Source of the DNA: Bacteroidales bacterium UBA5342
GTDB taxonomy: Bacteria; Bacteroidota; Bacteroidia; Bacteroidales; UBA5342
DNA length: 36,497 nt
Assembly: GCA_002408065.1 (NCBI GenBank)
Contig: DHQI01000116.1
Span: forward strand, 42,780 to 79,276
Direction: 5' to 3'
Shown: positions 1 through 8,019 of the stretch, in pieces
Position numbering within the stretch: position 1 is the first letter of the stretch
Layout: the number at the start of each line of letters is the position of its first letter
Made by a program: the position numbers and the translations under genes
Notes under the pieces: generated by a model
The model's database searches: none
What the model was told of the DNA's origin: nothing
What the model saw: the letters and a program-made list of their open reading frames with translations, nothing else

Positions 1-2172
1 ACGTGGAACGAGGTGCGTCTGCCACATAATGCTCACAACGAGCCTTTGGTGGTGAATAATCAGTGGCAAGGGGTGTGTTGGTACCGTAAAACGTTTGAGG
101 TAGCCAAGGAGCTTAAGGAAAAGAAAATTATTCTGGAGTTTGAAGCTGCAATGAATCATTCTAAATTTTGGATTAATGGCGAAGAAATTACCGTGCATCA
201 GGGGGGGTATTTGCCTGTGGTGTTTGATGCCAGCAAATACCTGCGTTATGGCGAAAATAATACAATAGCTGTGCGTCTGAATAACGAAGACAACACCACT
301 ACAGGGCCAAAACCATTGAAGCGTTTGGATTTTAACATGTACGGAGGCCTTTATCGTAATGCTTGGATGATAGTCAAGAATAAAGTACATATAACGCATC
401 CTATTTTGGCAGATAAAGTAGCTGGTGGTGGTGTGTTTGTAACCACGCCTCATGTGAGTAAACCAAGTTCTACAGTAAAAGTTAAAACGCACTTGAAAAA
501 TGAACAGGCCAGCAAGCAAAATATTCACATAAAATACCTTATAAAACATAAAGGGGTAGAGGTGAGCAGTTTTGTATCCGATGCCACAACATTAAAAGCT
601 CAAAGTGATCAGGATTTTATTCAGGAATTTGAAATAAAGAATGCTCAACTATGGTCACCACAATCACCGGCACTATACTGCTTGGAAACCTATATTATGA
701 CTGGTGAAGAAGTATTGGATAAGGAAAAGACACGCTTTGGTATCCGTGAATTTACCTTTAATGAAAACAATGAACTCTTTATCAATGGAAAGAAAACTTA
801 CCTGCGTGGTGTAAACCGTCATCAGGAATATCCCTATATCGGTTATGCTCTCTCCGATAATGCGCAGTATCGCGATGCCAAAAAGATTAAAGAGGCTGGC
901 TTTGATTATGTGCGTTTGTCTCACTATCCACATTCACCGGCTTTTATGCGCGCTTGTGACGAACTGGGATTGGTCGTGGTGGATGCCATTTTAGGATGGC
1001 AGTACTACAACAACACAGATAATTTCCGTGATTATTGTTACACCTCCGTTAAACATCTTATTCGTCGTGACCGTAATCATCCTTCAGTGCTTTCCTGGGA
1101 GGTTTCTCTCAACGAAACCCAAATGCCGGTTTTCTTCATGGAGGAATTGCATAAGATTGTTCACGAAGAATATCCCGGCCCCAATGTGTATTCCTGCGGC
1201 TGGATGGATGATGTTTACGATATATATTTTCAAGCCCGTCAACACCGTATTCTGCACCCTCAGAACCACATTGAGAAACCCTACAATGTATCTGAATACG
1301 GCGATTGGGAATACCATTCTAACAATGCCGGACTAAATCAAGACAAAGTATCGCGCACTAAACGAGCAGAGCTCAGTAGCCGCCAACTCAGAGGCTTTGG
1401 CGAAGAGCGTTTGCTTAATCAGGCGCGTAACTTGCAAGAAGCACACAACGATAACTTTAACACCACAGCACATGCCGATGGCTATTGGGTGATGTACGAC
1501 TACAACCGTGGATATCACGACAATATAGAAGCTTCTGGGGTCATGGATATTTTTCGACTACCAAAGTTTGCTTACTACTTTTACCAGAGTCAGCGTCCGG
1601 TGACGGAAGGCAAAGCAATGGTACAAATAGCCACGTACTGGAATGAAAAATCGCCTTTGGATGTTATGGTATATAGTAATGCCGAAGAAGTTAAGCTTTC
1701 GCTTAATGGAAAAGTCATGGCAAAACAAAAACCGGATCAAGGAAAAAATACCAGACATTTGAATCATCCTCCGTTTACTTTTAAGTTTGAAAAATTTGAT
1801 GCCGGTGAATTACTTGCGGAAGCTTTTATCGACGGAAAAGTAGTAGCTAGTCATACCGTTAAAACACCCGAAAAGCCGGTGCAAATAAAACTCTGGGTAG
1901 ATGACAGTGGAAAAGCTGCAGAAGCAGGTGTCAATGATGTGGTTTTCCTCTATATGGCCGCTGTAGATGCTCACGGAACGCTGGTGACCGATTATGAAAA
2001 AAACATACAGCTTTCGTTAAAAGGTGATGTGGAACTTATGAATACAGATGGCATTGTAACCGAAGCCGGAATAGCGACAGCACTTTTACGTATTGGTGAT
2101 AAAGGAGGTAAGATATCTGCTGAAGCTATCAGCGGAGCGTTGAATGGTGAACTGACATTACAAGTAGACTAA
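1..2172 (+). CDS. Glycoside hydrolase family 2 protein (beta-galactosidase/beta-glucuronidase type), 5'-truncated by window edge
   Basis: The reading frame is open to base 1, so the GTG at 13 is not the start and the N-terminus lies outside. What is visible is a GH2 enzyme: an N-terminal sugar-binding jelly roll, an Ig-like domain (about residues 130-245, counting from base 13), a TIM barrel (about 250-550) and C-terminal Ig-like domains of the DUF4982/GH2 C-terminal kind. The acid/base Glu is in SLNE (codon at 1114) and the nucleophile Glu in NVSEYGD (codon at 1294), so the active site is intact. The barrel also carries the family-typical YLRGVNRHQ stretch. GH2 enzymes hydrolyse terminal beta-linked sugars by a retaining mechanism. 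The neighbouring uronate genes make a uronate-containing glycan a plausible substrate, but specificity cannot be read here. A strong terminator follows. Confidence 0.93.
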   Translation, partial: TWNEVRLPHNAHNEPLVVNNQWQGVCWYRKTFEVAKELKEKKIILEFEAAMNHSKFWINGEEITVHQGGYLPVVFDASKYLRYGENNTIAVRLNNEDNTTTGPKPLKRLDFNMYGGLYRNAWMIVKNKVHITHPILADKVAGGGVFVTTPHVSKPSSTVKVKTHLKNEQASKQNIHIKYLIKHKGVEVSSFVSDATTLKAQSDQDFIQEFEIKNAQLWSPQSPALYCLETYIMTGEEVLDKEKTRFGIREFTFNENNELFINGKKTYLRGVNRHQEYPYIGYALSDNAQYRDAKKIKEAGFDYVRLSHYPHSPAFMRACDELGLVVVDAILGWQYYNNTDNFRDYCYTSVKHLIRRDRNHPSVLSWEVSLNETQMPVFFMEELHKIVHEEYPGPNVYSCGWMDDVYDIYFQARQHRILHPQNHIEKPYNVSEYGDWEYHSNNAGLNQDKVSRTKRAELSSRQLRGFGEERLLNQARNLQEAHNDNFNTTAHADGYWVMYDYNRGYHDNIEASGVMDIFRLPKFAYYFYQSQRPVTEGKAMVQIATYWNEKSPLDVMVYSNAEEVKLSLNGKVMAKQKPDQGKNTRHLNHPPFTFKFEKFDAGELLAEAFIDGKVVASHTVKTPEKPVQIKLWVDDSGKAAEAGVNDVVFLYMAAVDAHGTLVTDYEKNIQLSLKGDVELMNTDGIVTEAGIATALLRIGDKGGKISAEAISGALNGELTLQVD

Positions 2173-2208
2173 ATGTATTAAAAGAAATAGATCTCAATAA
2201 GTAAGCTT

Positions 2209-2246
2209 AATAGCCCGGCCTTTTTCATGGTTGGGCTATTTTTTTT
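2209..2246 (+). terminator. Rho-independent terminator after the GH2 gene
   Basis: The 8-bp arms AATAGCCC and GGGCTATT flank a 16-nt loop and run into eight consecutive T residues. Confidence 0.85.
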
Positions 2247-2309
2247 ATGATATATCGAATTACCCGAAGCTTATGAAAATATAGCCTTGTTCGTCTTCAA
2301 AAATAATCA

Positions 2310-2327
2310 TGCGCAATCGTTTGCGCA
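2310..2327. promoter_or_regulatory. LacI-family-type operator, site 1
   Basis: TGCGCAATCGTTTGCGCA is an inverted repeat with 7-bp arms and a central CG, matching the AANCGNTT core typical of LacI/GalR-family operators. It overlaps the -33 element of the SDR promoter, a position suited to repression. A nearly identical palindrome lies at 3385-3402 in front of kduD. No regulator gene is in the window. Confidence 0.65.
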
Positions 2328-2350
2328 AAAATAAAAAATGCCTACTTTTG
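2320..2350 (+). promoter_or_regulatory. Bacteroidota-type promoter of the gluconate 5-dehydrogenase-like gene
   Basis: TTTG at 2320-2323 and TACTTTTG at 2343-2350 (consensus TAnnTTTG) are 19 nt apart. Transcription would start about 60 nt before the ATG at 2417. Confidence 0.75.
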
Positions 2351-2416
2351 TCCAATCTTTTTATATCAGGTTTTATCCTGATAATCTGAAAAATTTATAA
2401 CCCAAACAACAATAAA

Positions 2417-3226
2417 ATGATAAACGTAAATGACTTATTTGACCTAAAAGGCAAGGTAGCCTTGGTCACTGGAGGAACACATGGTATCGGTATGGCTTGT
2501 GCTAAAGCATTGGCAGCAGCAGGAGCAAAAATATGTGTTAATGATATCAACGATCAAAAACTAGTAGAAGCTAAAGCGGAATATGCCAAAGATGGTATCG
2601 ATTGTTATACCCTGAACTTTAATGTTACTAGCGAAGAAGATGTAGATAAAGGGGTTTCTCAGATTGAAGCCGAAGTAGGTCCTATTGATATTTTAGTAAA
2701 CAACGCAGGTATTATCAAACGTATTCCTATTCTGGATATGCCTATGGATGACTATCGTCAAGTGATTGATGTCGACCTTGTAGCTCCGCTTATTGTAGCT
2801 AAACGCATTGCTCCGGGCATGATTGAGCGTCGTCAGGGTAAAATCATTAATATGTGTTCTATGATGTCTGTTTACGGACGTCAGAATGTATCAGCTTATG
2901 CTGCTGCTAAAGGAGGCCTTAAATTATTGACTGAGAATATGACCTGTGAATGGGCTAAATACAACCTACAAATAAACGGCATTGGACCTGGCTATATTGC
3001 CACTGCACAAACAGCTCCTATCCGCGTAGGTGGTCACCCTTTCAATGATTTGGTCATGACACGTACACCTGCCAACCGCTGGGGAGAACCAGAAGATGTT
3101 GGTAATGCCGCACTTTTCTTAGCCTCTAAAGCATCTGATTTCGTCAATGGACACATACTATACGTAGATGGTGGTATCCTTGCAAATTTTGGTTATGTGA
3201 AAGGCGAAAATGATTTAGCTGAATAA
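2417..3226 (+). CDS. SDR-family oxidoreductase, gluconate 5-dehydrogenase-like
   Basis: A 269-aa classical short-chain dehydrogenase. It has the Rossmann cofactor loop TGGTHGIG (residues 18-25), NNAG (95-98), the catalytic triad Ser148, Tyr161 and Lys165 (YAAAK), and the C-terminal VNGHILYVDGG segment. From memory it is strikingly like Bacteroides proteins annotated gluconate 5-dehydrogenase (KRIP, GPGYIATAQTAP, TPANRWGEPED). Such enzymes interconvert a keto-gluconate and gluconate with NAD(P)H in the cytosol. Its own promoter, operator and terminator make it monocistronic, but it shares a palindrome with kduD downstream. The real substrate could be another deoxy-keto-uronate, since SDR annotation at this level is unreliable. 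Confidence 0.88.
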   Translation: MINVNDLFDLKGKVALVTGGTHGIGMACAKALAAAGAKICVNDINDQKLVEAKAEYAKDGIDCYTLNFNVTSEEDVDKGVSQIEAEVGPIDILVNNAGIIKRIPILDMPMDDYRQVIDVDLVAPLIVAKRIAPGMIERRQGKIINMCSMMSVYGRQNVSAYAAAKGGLKLLTENMTCEWAKYNLQINGIGPGYIATAQTAPIRVGGHPFNDLVMTRTPANRWGEPEDVGNAALFLASKASDFVNGHILYVDGGILANFGYVKGENDLAE

Positions 3227-3256
3227 ACTGGATGTAATAAGAATAAATATTTGAAT

Positions 3257-3296
3257 AACAGGTAACTGACTTAGATGTTTGTTACCTGTTTTTTTT
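3257..3296 (+). terminator. Rho-independent terminator after the first SDR gene
   Basis: Perfect 10-bp arms AACAGGTAAC and GTTACCTGTT, a 14-nt loop, then a run of T residues. Confidence 0.9.
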
Positions 3297-3356
3297 CTCC
3301 ATTAGGCTTTATTAGGTGCTTTTCAAAAGCTTAAAGTTTTAGTTTTTTCTTGAAAT

Positions 3357-3386
3357 ATTGTTTTTTCAAAAAAAACTCTATCTTTG
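3357..3386 (+). promoter_or_regulatory. Bacteroidota-type promoter of kduD
   Basis: TATCTTTG at 3379-3386 fits TAnnTTTG exactly. ATTG at 3357-3360, 18 nt upstream, is a reasonable -33 element. The operator-like palindrome at 3385-3402 overlaps the end of the -7 element and the expected transcription start. Confidence 0.7.
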
Positions 3387-3402
3387 CGCAATCGATTGCA
3401 CA
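3385..3402. promoter_or_regulatory. LacI-family-type operator, site 2
   Basis: TGCGCAATCGATTGCACA is palindromic except for one symmetric position pair and has a central CG. Its first ten bases are identical to site 1 at 2310-2327. It covers the probable transcription start of kduD, where bound repressor would block initiation. Confidence 0.68.
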
Positions 3403-3445
3403 GTGTTTTGCTTGAATATAATTAAGCGACCAAATAAGGATAAAT

Positions 3446-4216
3446 ATGAGCGTATTAGAAAGCTTTAAATTAGAAGGAAAAACAGCTTTGGTAACAGGCT
3501 GCAAACGTGGCATAGGAAAAGGCATGGCCTTGGCATTAGCTGAGGCAGGAGCGGATATAATAGGGGTGAGTGCTACTCTGGAGTTAAGTGATAGCGAGGT
3601 AGAGCAAGACGTAAAAGCTCTGGGGCGCAACTTCAAAGCTTATGCTTGTGACTTTAGCAAGCGTGAATCGCTTTATGCTTTTATCAAAGAGGTCAAAGCA
3701 GACTTTCCGATTATTGATATTTTGGTCAACAATGCAGGTACCATTCTACGTGCCCCTGCGGCAGAGCATGGCGATGATATGTGGGACAGAGTTATTGAAA
3801 TTAATCAAAATGCACAATTTATCCTGACCCGTGAAATAGGTAAAGAAATGCTGAAGCGTGGAGCTGGTAAGATTGTGTTTACAGCTTCGTTACTTTCATT
3901 TCAAGGAGGAATTACCGTTCCCGGATATGCTGCCAGCAAAGGAGCAATCTCTCAGTTAACAATGGCTTTTGCCAATGAGTGGGCTTCACAAGGAGTGAAT
4001 GTTAATGCAATAGCTCCGGGCTATATCTCTACCGAGGTGACCGGTGATTTGCGTCAGGATGCTGAGCGTAGCGAGCAAATATTAGCCCGTATCCCGGCCG
4101 GACGCTGGGGAAAACCAGCTGATTTTGCAGGACCGATTGTTTTTCTTTGTTCGGAAGCATCGGCCTATATGCACGGCACTATAATGTTGGTAGATGGTGG
4201 CTGGATGGGCCGCTAA
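3446..4216 (+). CDS. kduD: 2-dehydro-3-deoxy-D-gluconate 5-dehydrogenase (KduD)
   Basis: A 256-aa SDR that aligns by eye along its length with Escherichia coli KduD: VTGCKRGIG (residues 16-24), LVNNAG (93-98), the Ser148 region SLLSFQGGI, YAASK (Tyr161, Lys165), NVNAIAPGYI, RIPAGRWGKP and the terminal VDGGWMGR. KduD interconverts 2,5-diketo-3-deoxygluconate and 2-keto-3-deoxygluconate (KDG) with NAD(H), the step after unsaturated uronates from pectin, alginate-like or glycosaminoglycan lyase products are isomerised. The isomerase KduI is not in the window. It lies 130 bp before a PfkB kinase that would take KDG onward, probably in one transcript because no terminator separates them. Confidence 0.92.
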   Translation: MSVLESFKLEGKTALVTGCKRGIGKGMALALAEAGADIIGVSATLELSDSEVEQDVKALGRNFKAYACDFSKRESLYAFIKEVKADFPIIDILVNNAGTILRAPAAEHGDDMWDRVIEINQNAQFILTREIGKEMLKRGAGKIVFTASLLSFQGGITVPGYAASKGAISQLTMAFANEWASQGVNVNAIAPGYISTEVTGDLRQDAERSEQILARIPAGRWGKPADFAGPIVFLCSEASAYMHGTIMLVDGGWMGR

Positions 4217-4346
4217 TAGAATAAGGTGATCTCTGAAAATTATATGGTATCAATTCAGGCATTTCAATGAGGTCTATATAAGTTAATCTAATGTAGAAAG
4301 ACGCCCCATTGTTTTTACGTTTTTCTATAACCATAATCATAAAATA

Positions 4347-5447
4347 ATGAGTAAATTAAAAATTAAATCAGCTTCAGAGTGTACCTACGATTGTTTATCG
4401 TTGGGAGAGGTAATGTTACGATTGGATCCGGGCGAAGGCCGTATCCGCACAGCTCGCTCTTTCCGTGCTTGGGAAGGTGGTGGAGAATACAATGTATCGC
4501 GTGGATTGCGCAAGTGCTTTGGCAAGAAAACCGCTATTGTAACGGCGTTGGCCGATAACGAAGTGGGCTACTTGGTAGAGGATATGATGATGCAGGGGGG
4601 ATTAGACACCCAATTTGTTAAATGGGTAGATTACGATGGCTGTGGCCGTACAGTACGCAATGGCCTTAACTTCACAGAGCGTGGTTTTGGTATCCGTGGT
4701 GCTAAGGGAGTTTCTGACCGTGGTAATACAGCAGCTTCGCAGCTGAAGCCGGGTGATATCGACTGGGAATACATCTTCGGTACTTTAGGTGTGCGATGGA
4801 TGCATACAGGTGGTATTTTTGCTGCCCTTTCAGAAACAGCAGCCGAAACTGTGATTGAAGCGGTTAAAATCGCCAAAAAATATGGTACCATCGTTTCTTA
4901 CGACCTTAACTATCGTCCATCCTTGTGGAAGGCCATTGGTGGCGAGGCTAAAGCGCAGGAAGTCAACCGTGAAATTGCCAAATATGTGGATGTTATGATC
5001 GGAAATGAAGAAGACTTTACCGCTTGTCTTGGCTTGGAGATAGAAGGTAACGACGAAAATTTGAAAGAGTTGGACATTGAGGGATACAAAGGAATGATTA
5101 ACTCAGCGGTAGAAGCTTATCCTAACTTTAAAGCCATTGCTACAACTTTACGTACTGTAAAATCAGCAACAGTAAACTCTTGGGGAGCTATTTGCTATTA
5201 CGAAGGCGAAATAAGCGAAGCCACACATCGCGAAGATCTTGAAATAATGGATCGTGTAGGTGGTGGTGATAGTTTTGCTTCTGGTCTTATATACGGTTTC
5301 TTAGAGTATAACGACGGACAAAAAGCGGTTGAATATGGGGCAGCTCATGGTGCTTTGGCTATGACCACCCCGGGAGATACCACTATGGCTACACTTTCTG
5401 AAGTAGAAAAAATTATGGGTGGCGGCGGTGCCCGTGTAGACCGTTAA
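4347..5447 (+). CDS. kdgK: PfkB-family sugar kinase, probable 2-dehydro-3-deoxygluconokinase
   Basis: A 366-aa ribokinase/PfkB-fold kinase. The N-terminal LGEVMLRLDPGEG and WEGGGEYNVSRGL (residues 42-54) form the sugar-binding part. SYDLNYRPSLW (184-194) is the internal family motif. DRVGGGDSFASG (302-313) is the C-terminal signature with catalytic Asp308, here GGGD rather than the commoner GAGD. Position right after kduD points to phosphorylation of KDG to KDPG, the entry to Entner-Doudoroff aldol cleavage. The aldolase (eda) is not in the window. At 366 aa it is longer than the roughly 310 aa of E. coli KdgK. The substrate rests mostly on context; a fructokinase-like role is the alternative. 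Confidence 0.85.
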   Translation: MSKLKIKSASECTYDCLSLGEVMLRLDPGEGRIRTARSFRAWEGGGEYNVSRGLRKCFGKKTAIVTALADNEVGYLVEDMMMQGGLDTQFVKWVDYDGCGRTVRNGLNFTERGFGIRGAKGVSDRGNTAASQLKPGDIDWEYIFGTLGVRWMHTGGIFAALSETAAETVIEAVKIAKKYGTIVSYDLNYRPSLWKAIGGEAKAQEVNREIAKYVDVMIGNEEDFTACLGLEIEGNDENLKELDIEGYKGMINSAVEAYPNFKAIATTLRTVKSATVNSWGAICYYEGEISEATHREDLEIMDRVGGGDSFASGLIYGFLEYNDGQKAVEYGAAHGALAMTTPGDTTMATLSEVEKIMGGGGARVDR

Positions 5448-5556
5448 TTTTTATCATCATCATTGTTATCATAATAATAACTTGTTGGATAGCCATACAG
5501 ATAAAAAGGAAACAAAGAATTAATTATTGAGTATAATTATTGAGATAGTTTTTGGG

Positions 5557-5588
5557 AAAGGCGGGGCTTTAATGGGCTTCGCTTTTTT
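5557..5588 (+). terminator. Probable terminator after the sugar kinase gene
   Basis: An imperfect stem (about 10 bp with one bulged G and two G-U pairs) formed by AAAGGCGGGGC and GCTTCGCTTT is followed by T residues. Confidence 0.55.
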
Positions 5589-5651
5589 GTTTTATATCAA
5601 AAAACACAAAATCCCTTGTAAAATTCATTAGGCAAAAAATGAATGTGGCTA

Positions 5652-5659
5652 TAAATTTG
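5652..5659 (+). promoter_or_regulatory. -7 element of the DUF2007 gene
   Basis: TAAATTTG matches TAnnTTTG and sits 25 nt before the ATG at 5685. The -33 element is weak (TTAG at 5628). Confidence 0.5.
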
Positions 5660-5684
5660 GCGAAATCCTTAAAATCTTCGGGCC

Positions 5685-5930
5685 ATGTTACACAACTATT
5701 TTTTTTACCACACTTGTTACGACAGCGAGTTGTTAAGAGAAGAGATTTTTAGTTTGGATGAACAGCATATCGATTATCATCTTGCCAATAGAAGGGTGAA
5801 GGGAAAAATGCATCCTCCTTTAAGTAATCATTTTGAGGTAGATGTACTCATTCATCAAAAAGATTATGACAAGGCGGATACCATCCTGACAGATCTCATT
5901 GAAAAGTATAAACCCAATATTGTGCATTAG
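5685..5930 (+). CDS. Small DUF2007-like protein
   Basis: An 81-aa soluble protein with no signal peptide or membrane segment. The order of a hydrophobic strand, the helix LLREEIFSLDEQHIDY, a strand EVDVLIHQKDYDKA and the helix DTILTDLIEKY resembles DUF2007 (putative signal-transducing, ferredoxin-like fold) proteins. The family has no settled biochemical role. It has its own -7 element and is convergent with the DsrE-like gene, the two sharing a bidirectional terminator. Family assignment is by overall pattern and is moderately sure; the gene itself is well supported by its position between clear signals. Confidence 0.65.
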   Translation: MLHNYFFYHTCYDSELLREEIFSLDEQHIDYHLANRRVKGKMHPPLSNHFEVDVLIHQKDYDKADTILTDLIEKYKPNIVH

Positions 5931-5950
5931 TATTTTATGGTACAAGGTAT

Positions 5951-5968
5951 TAACCTGAACTCAGGTTA
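5951..5968. repeat. Perfect inverted repeat just downstream of the DUF2007 gene
   Basis: TAACCTGAACTCAGGTTA has 8-bp arms with a 2-nt centre. It has no T-tract of its own and precedes the real terminator. Confidence 0.5.
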
Positions 5969-5975
5969 TTAATGC

Positions 5976-6015
5976 AAAAAAGCGAAAGTTTGAACAGTCA
6001 GACTTTCGCTTTTTT
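5976..6015. terminator. Bidirectional terminator between convergent genes
   Basis: AAAAAAGCGAAAGT at 5976-5989 pairs with ACTTTCGCTTTTTT at 6002-6015. The A-tract and T-tract allow it to work on both strands for the gene ending at 5930 (+) and the one ending at 6033 (-). Confidence 0.85.
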
Positions 6016-6032
6016 GTGTCGTCTACCTCATT

Positions 6033-6371
6033 TTACAATGTAATAACCTTATCAGCTACTTTTTGCAGTTCAATAATGTCCATCATAGTAGCGTAAATAC
6101 CTACCTCTAATTTAGCCATCAGGTCAAAATGATTAAGACAAGTTTTACACGCCATAAGTTTAACGCCCATATCTTCCAAAAATTTCAATTGTTCCAGGGC
6201 GGGGGAGCCTTCGCAGAGCAGTTTTACTCCTTCGTTATAAAAAGCAATAACACGTGGCGGGTTCTTTTCTTCGCCCAGTAGTTTCAAATAGTTACAAACA
6301 AGGATAAGGCTGAGCTCCGGGTCTGCGTTGCCCATTCCATTTTGGTTGATTTGTATTAATGTGTTGATCAT
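6033..6371 (-). CDS. DsrE-like family protein (similar to the C-terminal half of YedF)
   Basis: A 112-aa single-domain protein of the DsrE/DsrF-like fold: a beta strand at the N-terminus, a loop around NGMGNADPEL, RVIAFYNEGVKLLCEGS, then ACKTCLNHFDL with Cys75 and Cys78 in CxxC spacing at the position of the reactive cysteine. The arrangement matches the second domain of YedF-type sulfurtransferase-like selenium-metabolism proteins, but the N-terminal TusA-like domain is absent. Members relay persulfide sulfur or bind small thiols; the role here is unknown. It follows the aminopeptidase gene on the same strand across about 90 bp of repeat-like sequence, so co-transcription is possible. Confidence 0.75.
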   Translation of the reverse strand: MINTLIQINQNGMGNADPELSLILVCNYLKLLGEEKNPPRVIAFYNEGVKLLCEGSPALEQLKFLEDMGVKLMACKTCLNHFDLMAKLEVGIYATMMDIIELQKVADKVITL

Positions 6372-6375
6372 AATT

Positions 6376-6463
6376 TTTGCTTTTAGGCTTTTAGCTTTTC
6401 GCTATTGGCTTATTTGTACATAGAGCTAGCCAATGGCTAAAGACCAACAGCTAACAGCTGAAT
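6376..6463. repeat. Degenerate short repeats GCTTTTAG / AGCCAATGGCTAA in the spacer
   Basis: The spacer is built from variants of a 7-10 bp word (GCTTTTAGG, GCTTTTAGC, GCTATTGGC, AGCCAATGGCTAA, AGCTAACAGCT). ATTGGCT at 6404-6410 and AGCCAAT at 6428-6434 are inverted copies. No T-tract is attached. Confidence 0.5.
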
Positions 6464-7834
6464 CTAAAACATCCAATCCCAAGGTGGCAATACCGTTGCT
6501 TCTGTTTTGTAAATATCCAGAACATCTTGGGTGATGAAATCCTTATGGATGACGATGCGGAACATAAATTCGTCGAACCACTCATCGGTAAAGGTCAGAT
6601 ATCCTTTGTGGCCTGATTTACTGCCCCAGGAATTTTCAAATTGCCATTTGGTACTTTTTCCATTTTTATCCAAATCCACGGCTATCAGTGCCATGCCGTG
6701 CGACGAACCACTGGCTCGGCTTTGTATGCGCTCCGTTTTGTCCATACCAAAAGTAACACCATAGACAGACTCATAATCAAAATTATCCACGTCCAGAATG
6801 CCATAACTGCGATCCAGCTGCTGACCGACGTCACACGAGGCATACATCGCTTCGTTGTTTTTAAGAGACTCAATGGCCATTGTTTTAATCTTTTCGTTGC
6901 TGAGGTTCACGTAGTGCCAGTTAACACCCTCTTCCACATTGCGGTAGTTTTCTATTTCATAGTGCACATCGAAAGGTCGGGTAGGGTCGTTCATCAGCAT
7001 CACATAGTCTTTTACCTGAATGTCGCCTAACACTTTTTCTTTAAAGGAAAGCGGGGTGTAGGTTTCGTAAGCGGAAACTACGCCGTCTTTGTCTTCGTAA
7101 CGCCATTCAAACTCGGTAGGGGGCACGCCCAGGTTAAGCGCCAACATACGGTAAACCTCTTTCATCATTTCTACACGCATAGCTTGTAGTTCTTTGTTTT
7201 TAGCGCCTTTTTCGGATGCTTGTCGCAAACGGATGCCGTCTTCTTTCAGTTTCAGGTTGATGAATTTGCCCATATAGCGTGTGTTTTCGCTACTGTGCGT
7301 TTCGGTCATAGCATCCTTAGGAATCATACCATATTTATCGACCAGATTAGCAAAAGAACTCCACATGCCGCCATCAGAAACTGGTGATTTCAGATACCAT
7401 TGCACCAAACGGTCGTCCACAGGCTTATCTGCCGTTTCTATCATATTGTTAAGGAACAGGTTGGCTTTTTCAAACATATCCCAGAAATAGAGATGGTTCT
7501 GCGAAAACTCAAAGTCGTCTACATTAAACACCTCCATAGCTTTGGGCCTAAACATATTAAGCGAAGTAAACAGCCAGCAGCGGCCTGAGCTTTGCTGATC
7601 GGTTATGCCTTTTACGTCTACCCGATAAGTAAAATGATGATCATCTTCGTTGATGTTCGACAGGTTTTTAGCTAAATCATTTATATCATTATTCGAAAGC
7701 GCATTTTGCATCGCTTTGGTATAAGGATCAAGTTTAAAAGAAGCTTGTATTTCTACTATCGTATTTTGATCTAAATCCTGAGCCCCTAAAGTGGCAGAAA
7801 GTAGCACTCCGGCTGCCAGTATGAGTTTTTTCAT
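6464..7834 (-). CDS. pepC: Secreted aminopeptidase C / bleomycin hydrolase (peptidase family C1)
   Basis: 456 aa from the start at 7834. An in-frame ATG at 7861 is rejected because it lies inside the predicted -7 element. Residues 1-19 are a Sec signal peptide (KKLILAAGVLLSATLGAQ), so it acts in the periplasm or outside, unlike cytosolic bacterial PepC. The papain-like triad is present: Cys86 in QQSSGRCW, His379 in SSHGMALI, Asn401 in FENSWGSKSG. Bleomycin-hydrolase-type enzymes are usually hexameric aminopeptidases whose C-terminal tail enters the active site; here the tail ends in WDWMF. It probably trims peptides as part of protein scavenging. Confidence 0.93.
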   Translation of the reverse strand: MKKLILAAGVLLSATLGAQDLDQNTIVEIQASFKLDPYTKAMQNALSNNDINDLAKNLSNINEDDHHFTYRVDVKGITDQQSSGRCWLFTSLNMFRPKAMEVFNVDDFEFSQNHLYFWDMFEKANLFLNNMIETADKPVDDRLVQWYLKSPVSDGGMWSSFANLVDKYGMIPKDAMTETHSSENTRYMGKFINLKLKEDGIRLRQASEKGAKNKELQAMRVEMMKEVYRMLALNLGVPPTEFEWRYEDKDGVVSAYETYTPLSFKEKVLGDIQVKDYVMLMNDPTRPFDVHYEIENYRNVEEGVNWHYVNLSNEKIKTMAIESLKNNEAMYASCDVGQQLDRSYGILDVDNFDYESVYGVTFGMDKTERIQSRASGSSHGMALIAVDLDKNGKSTKWQFENSWGSKSGHKGYLTFTDEWFDEFMFRIVIHKDFITQDVLDIYKTEATVLPPWDWMF

Positions 7835-7858
7835 TGTTTGTTTAATATTTATTAAGCA

Positions 7859-7866
7859 CAAAAATA
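7859..7866 (-). promoter_or_regulatory. -7 element of the pepC-like gene
   Basis: Reads TATTTTTG on the minus strand, 24 nt before the chosen start. It rules out the longer reading frame beginning at 7861. Confidence 0.65.
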
Positions 7867-8019
7867 GGTTATTGTGTGTGATTAACTAAGCTTTTCTTTT
7901 ATTTATATGTGTTTATAGAAAAATATTTCTATTTGTTTTTCTCCTGTAAGAATAATCAAGGCCAAGGGCAAATACTCCTAGTTCTAGCTAAAAGAGAATT
8001 TTATTCTTAATAGTCATCA

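Noticed and set aside
13..15. GTG as the start codon of the GH2 gene
   Set aside because: The frame is open through base 1 and the sequence before it (TWNEV) fits the GH2 domain, so the gene simply enters from outside the window.
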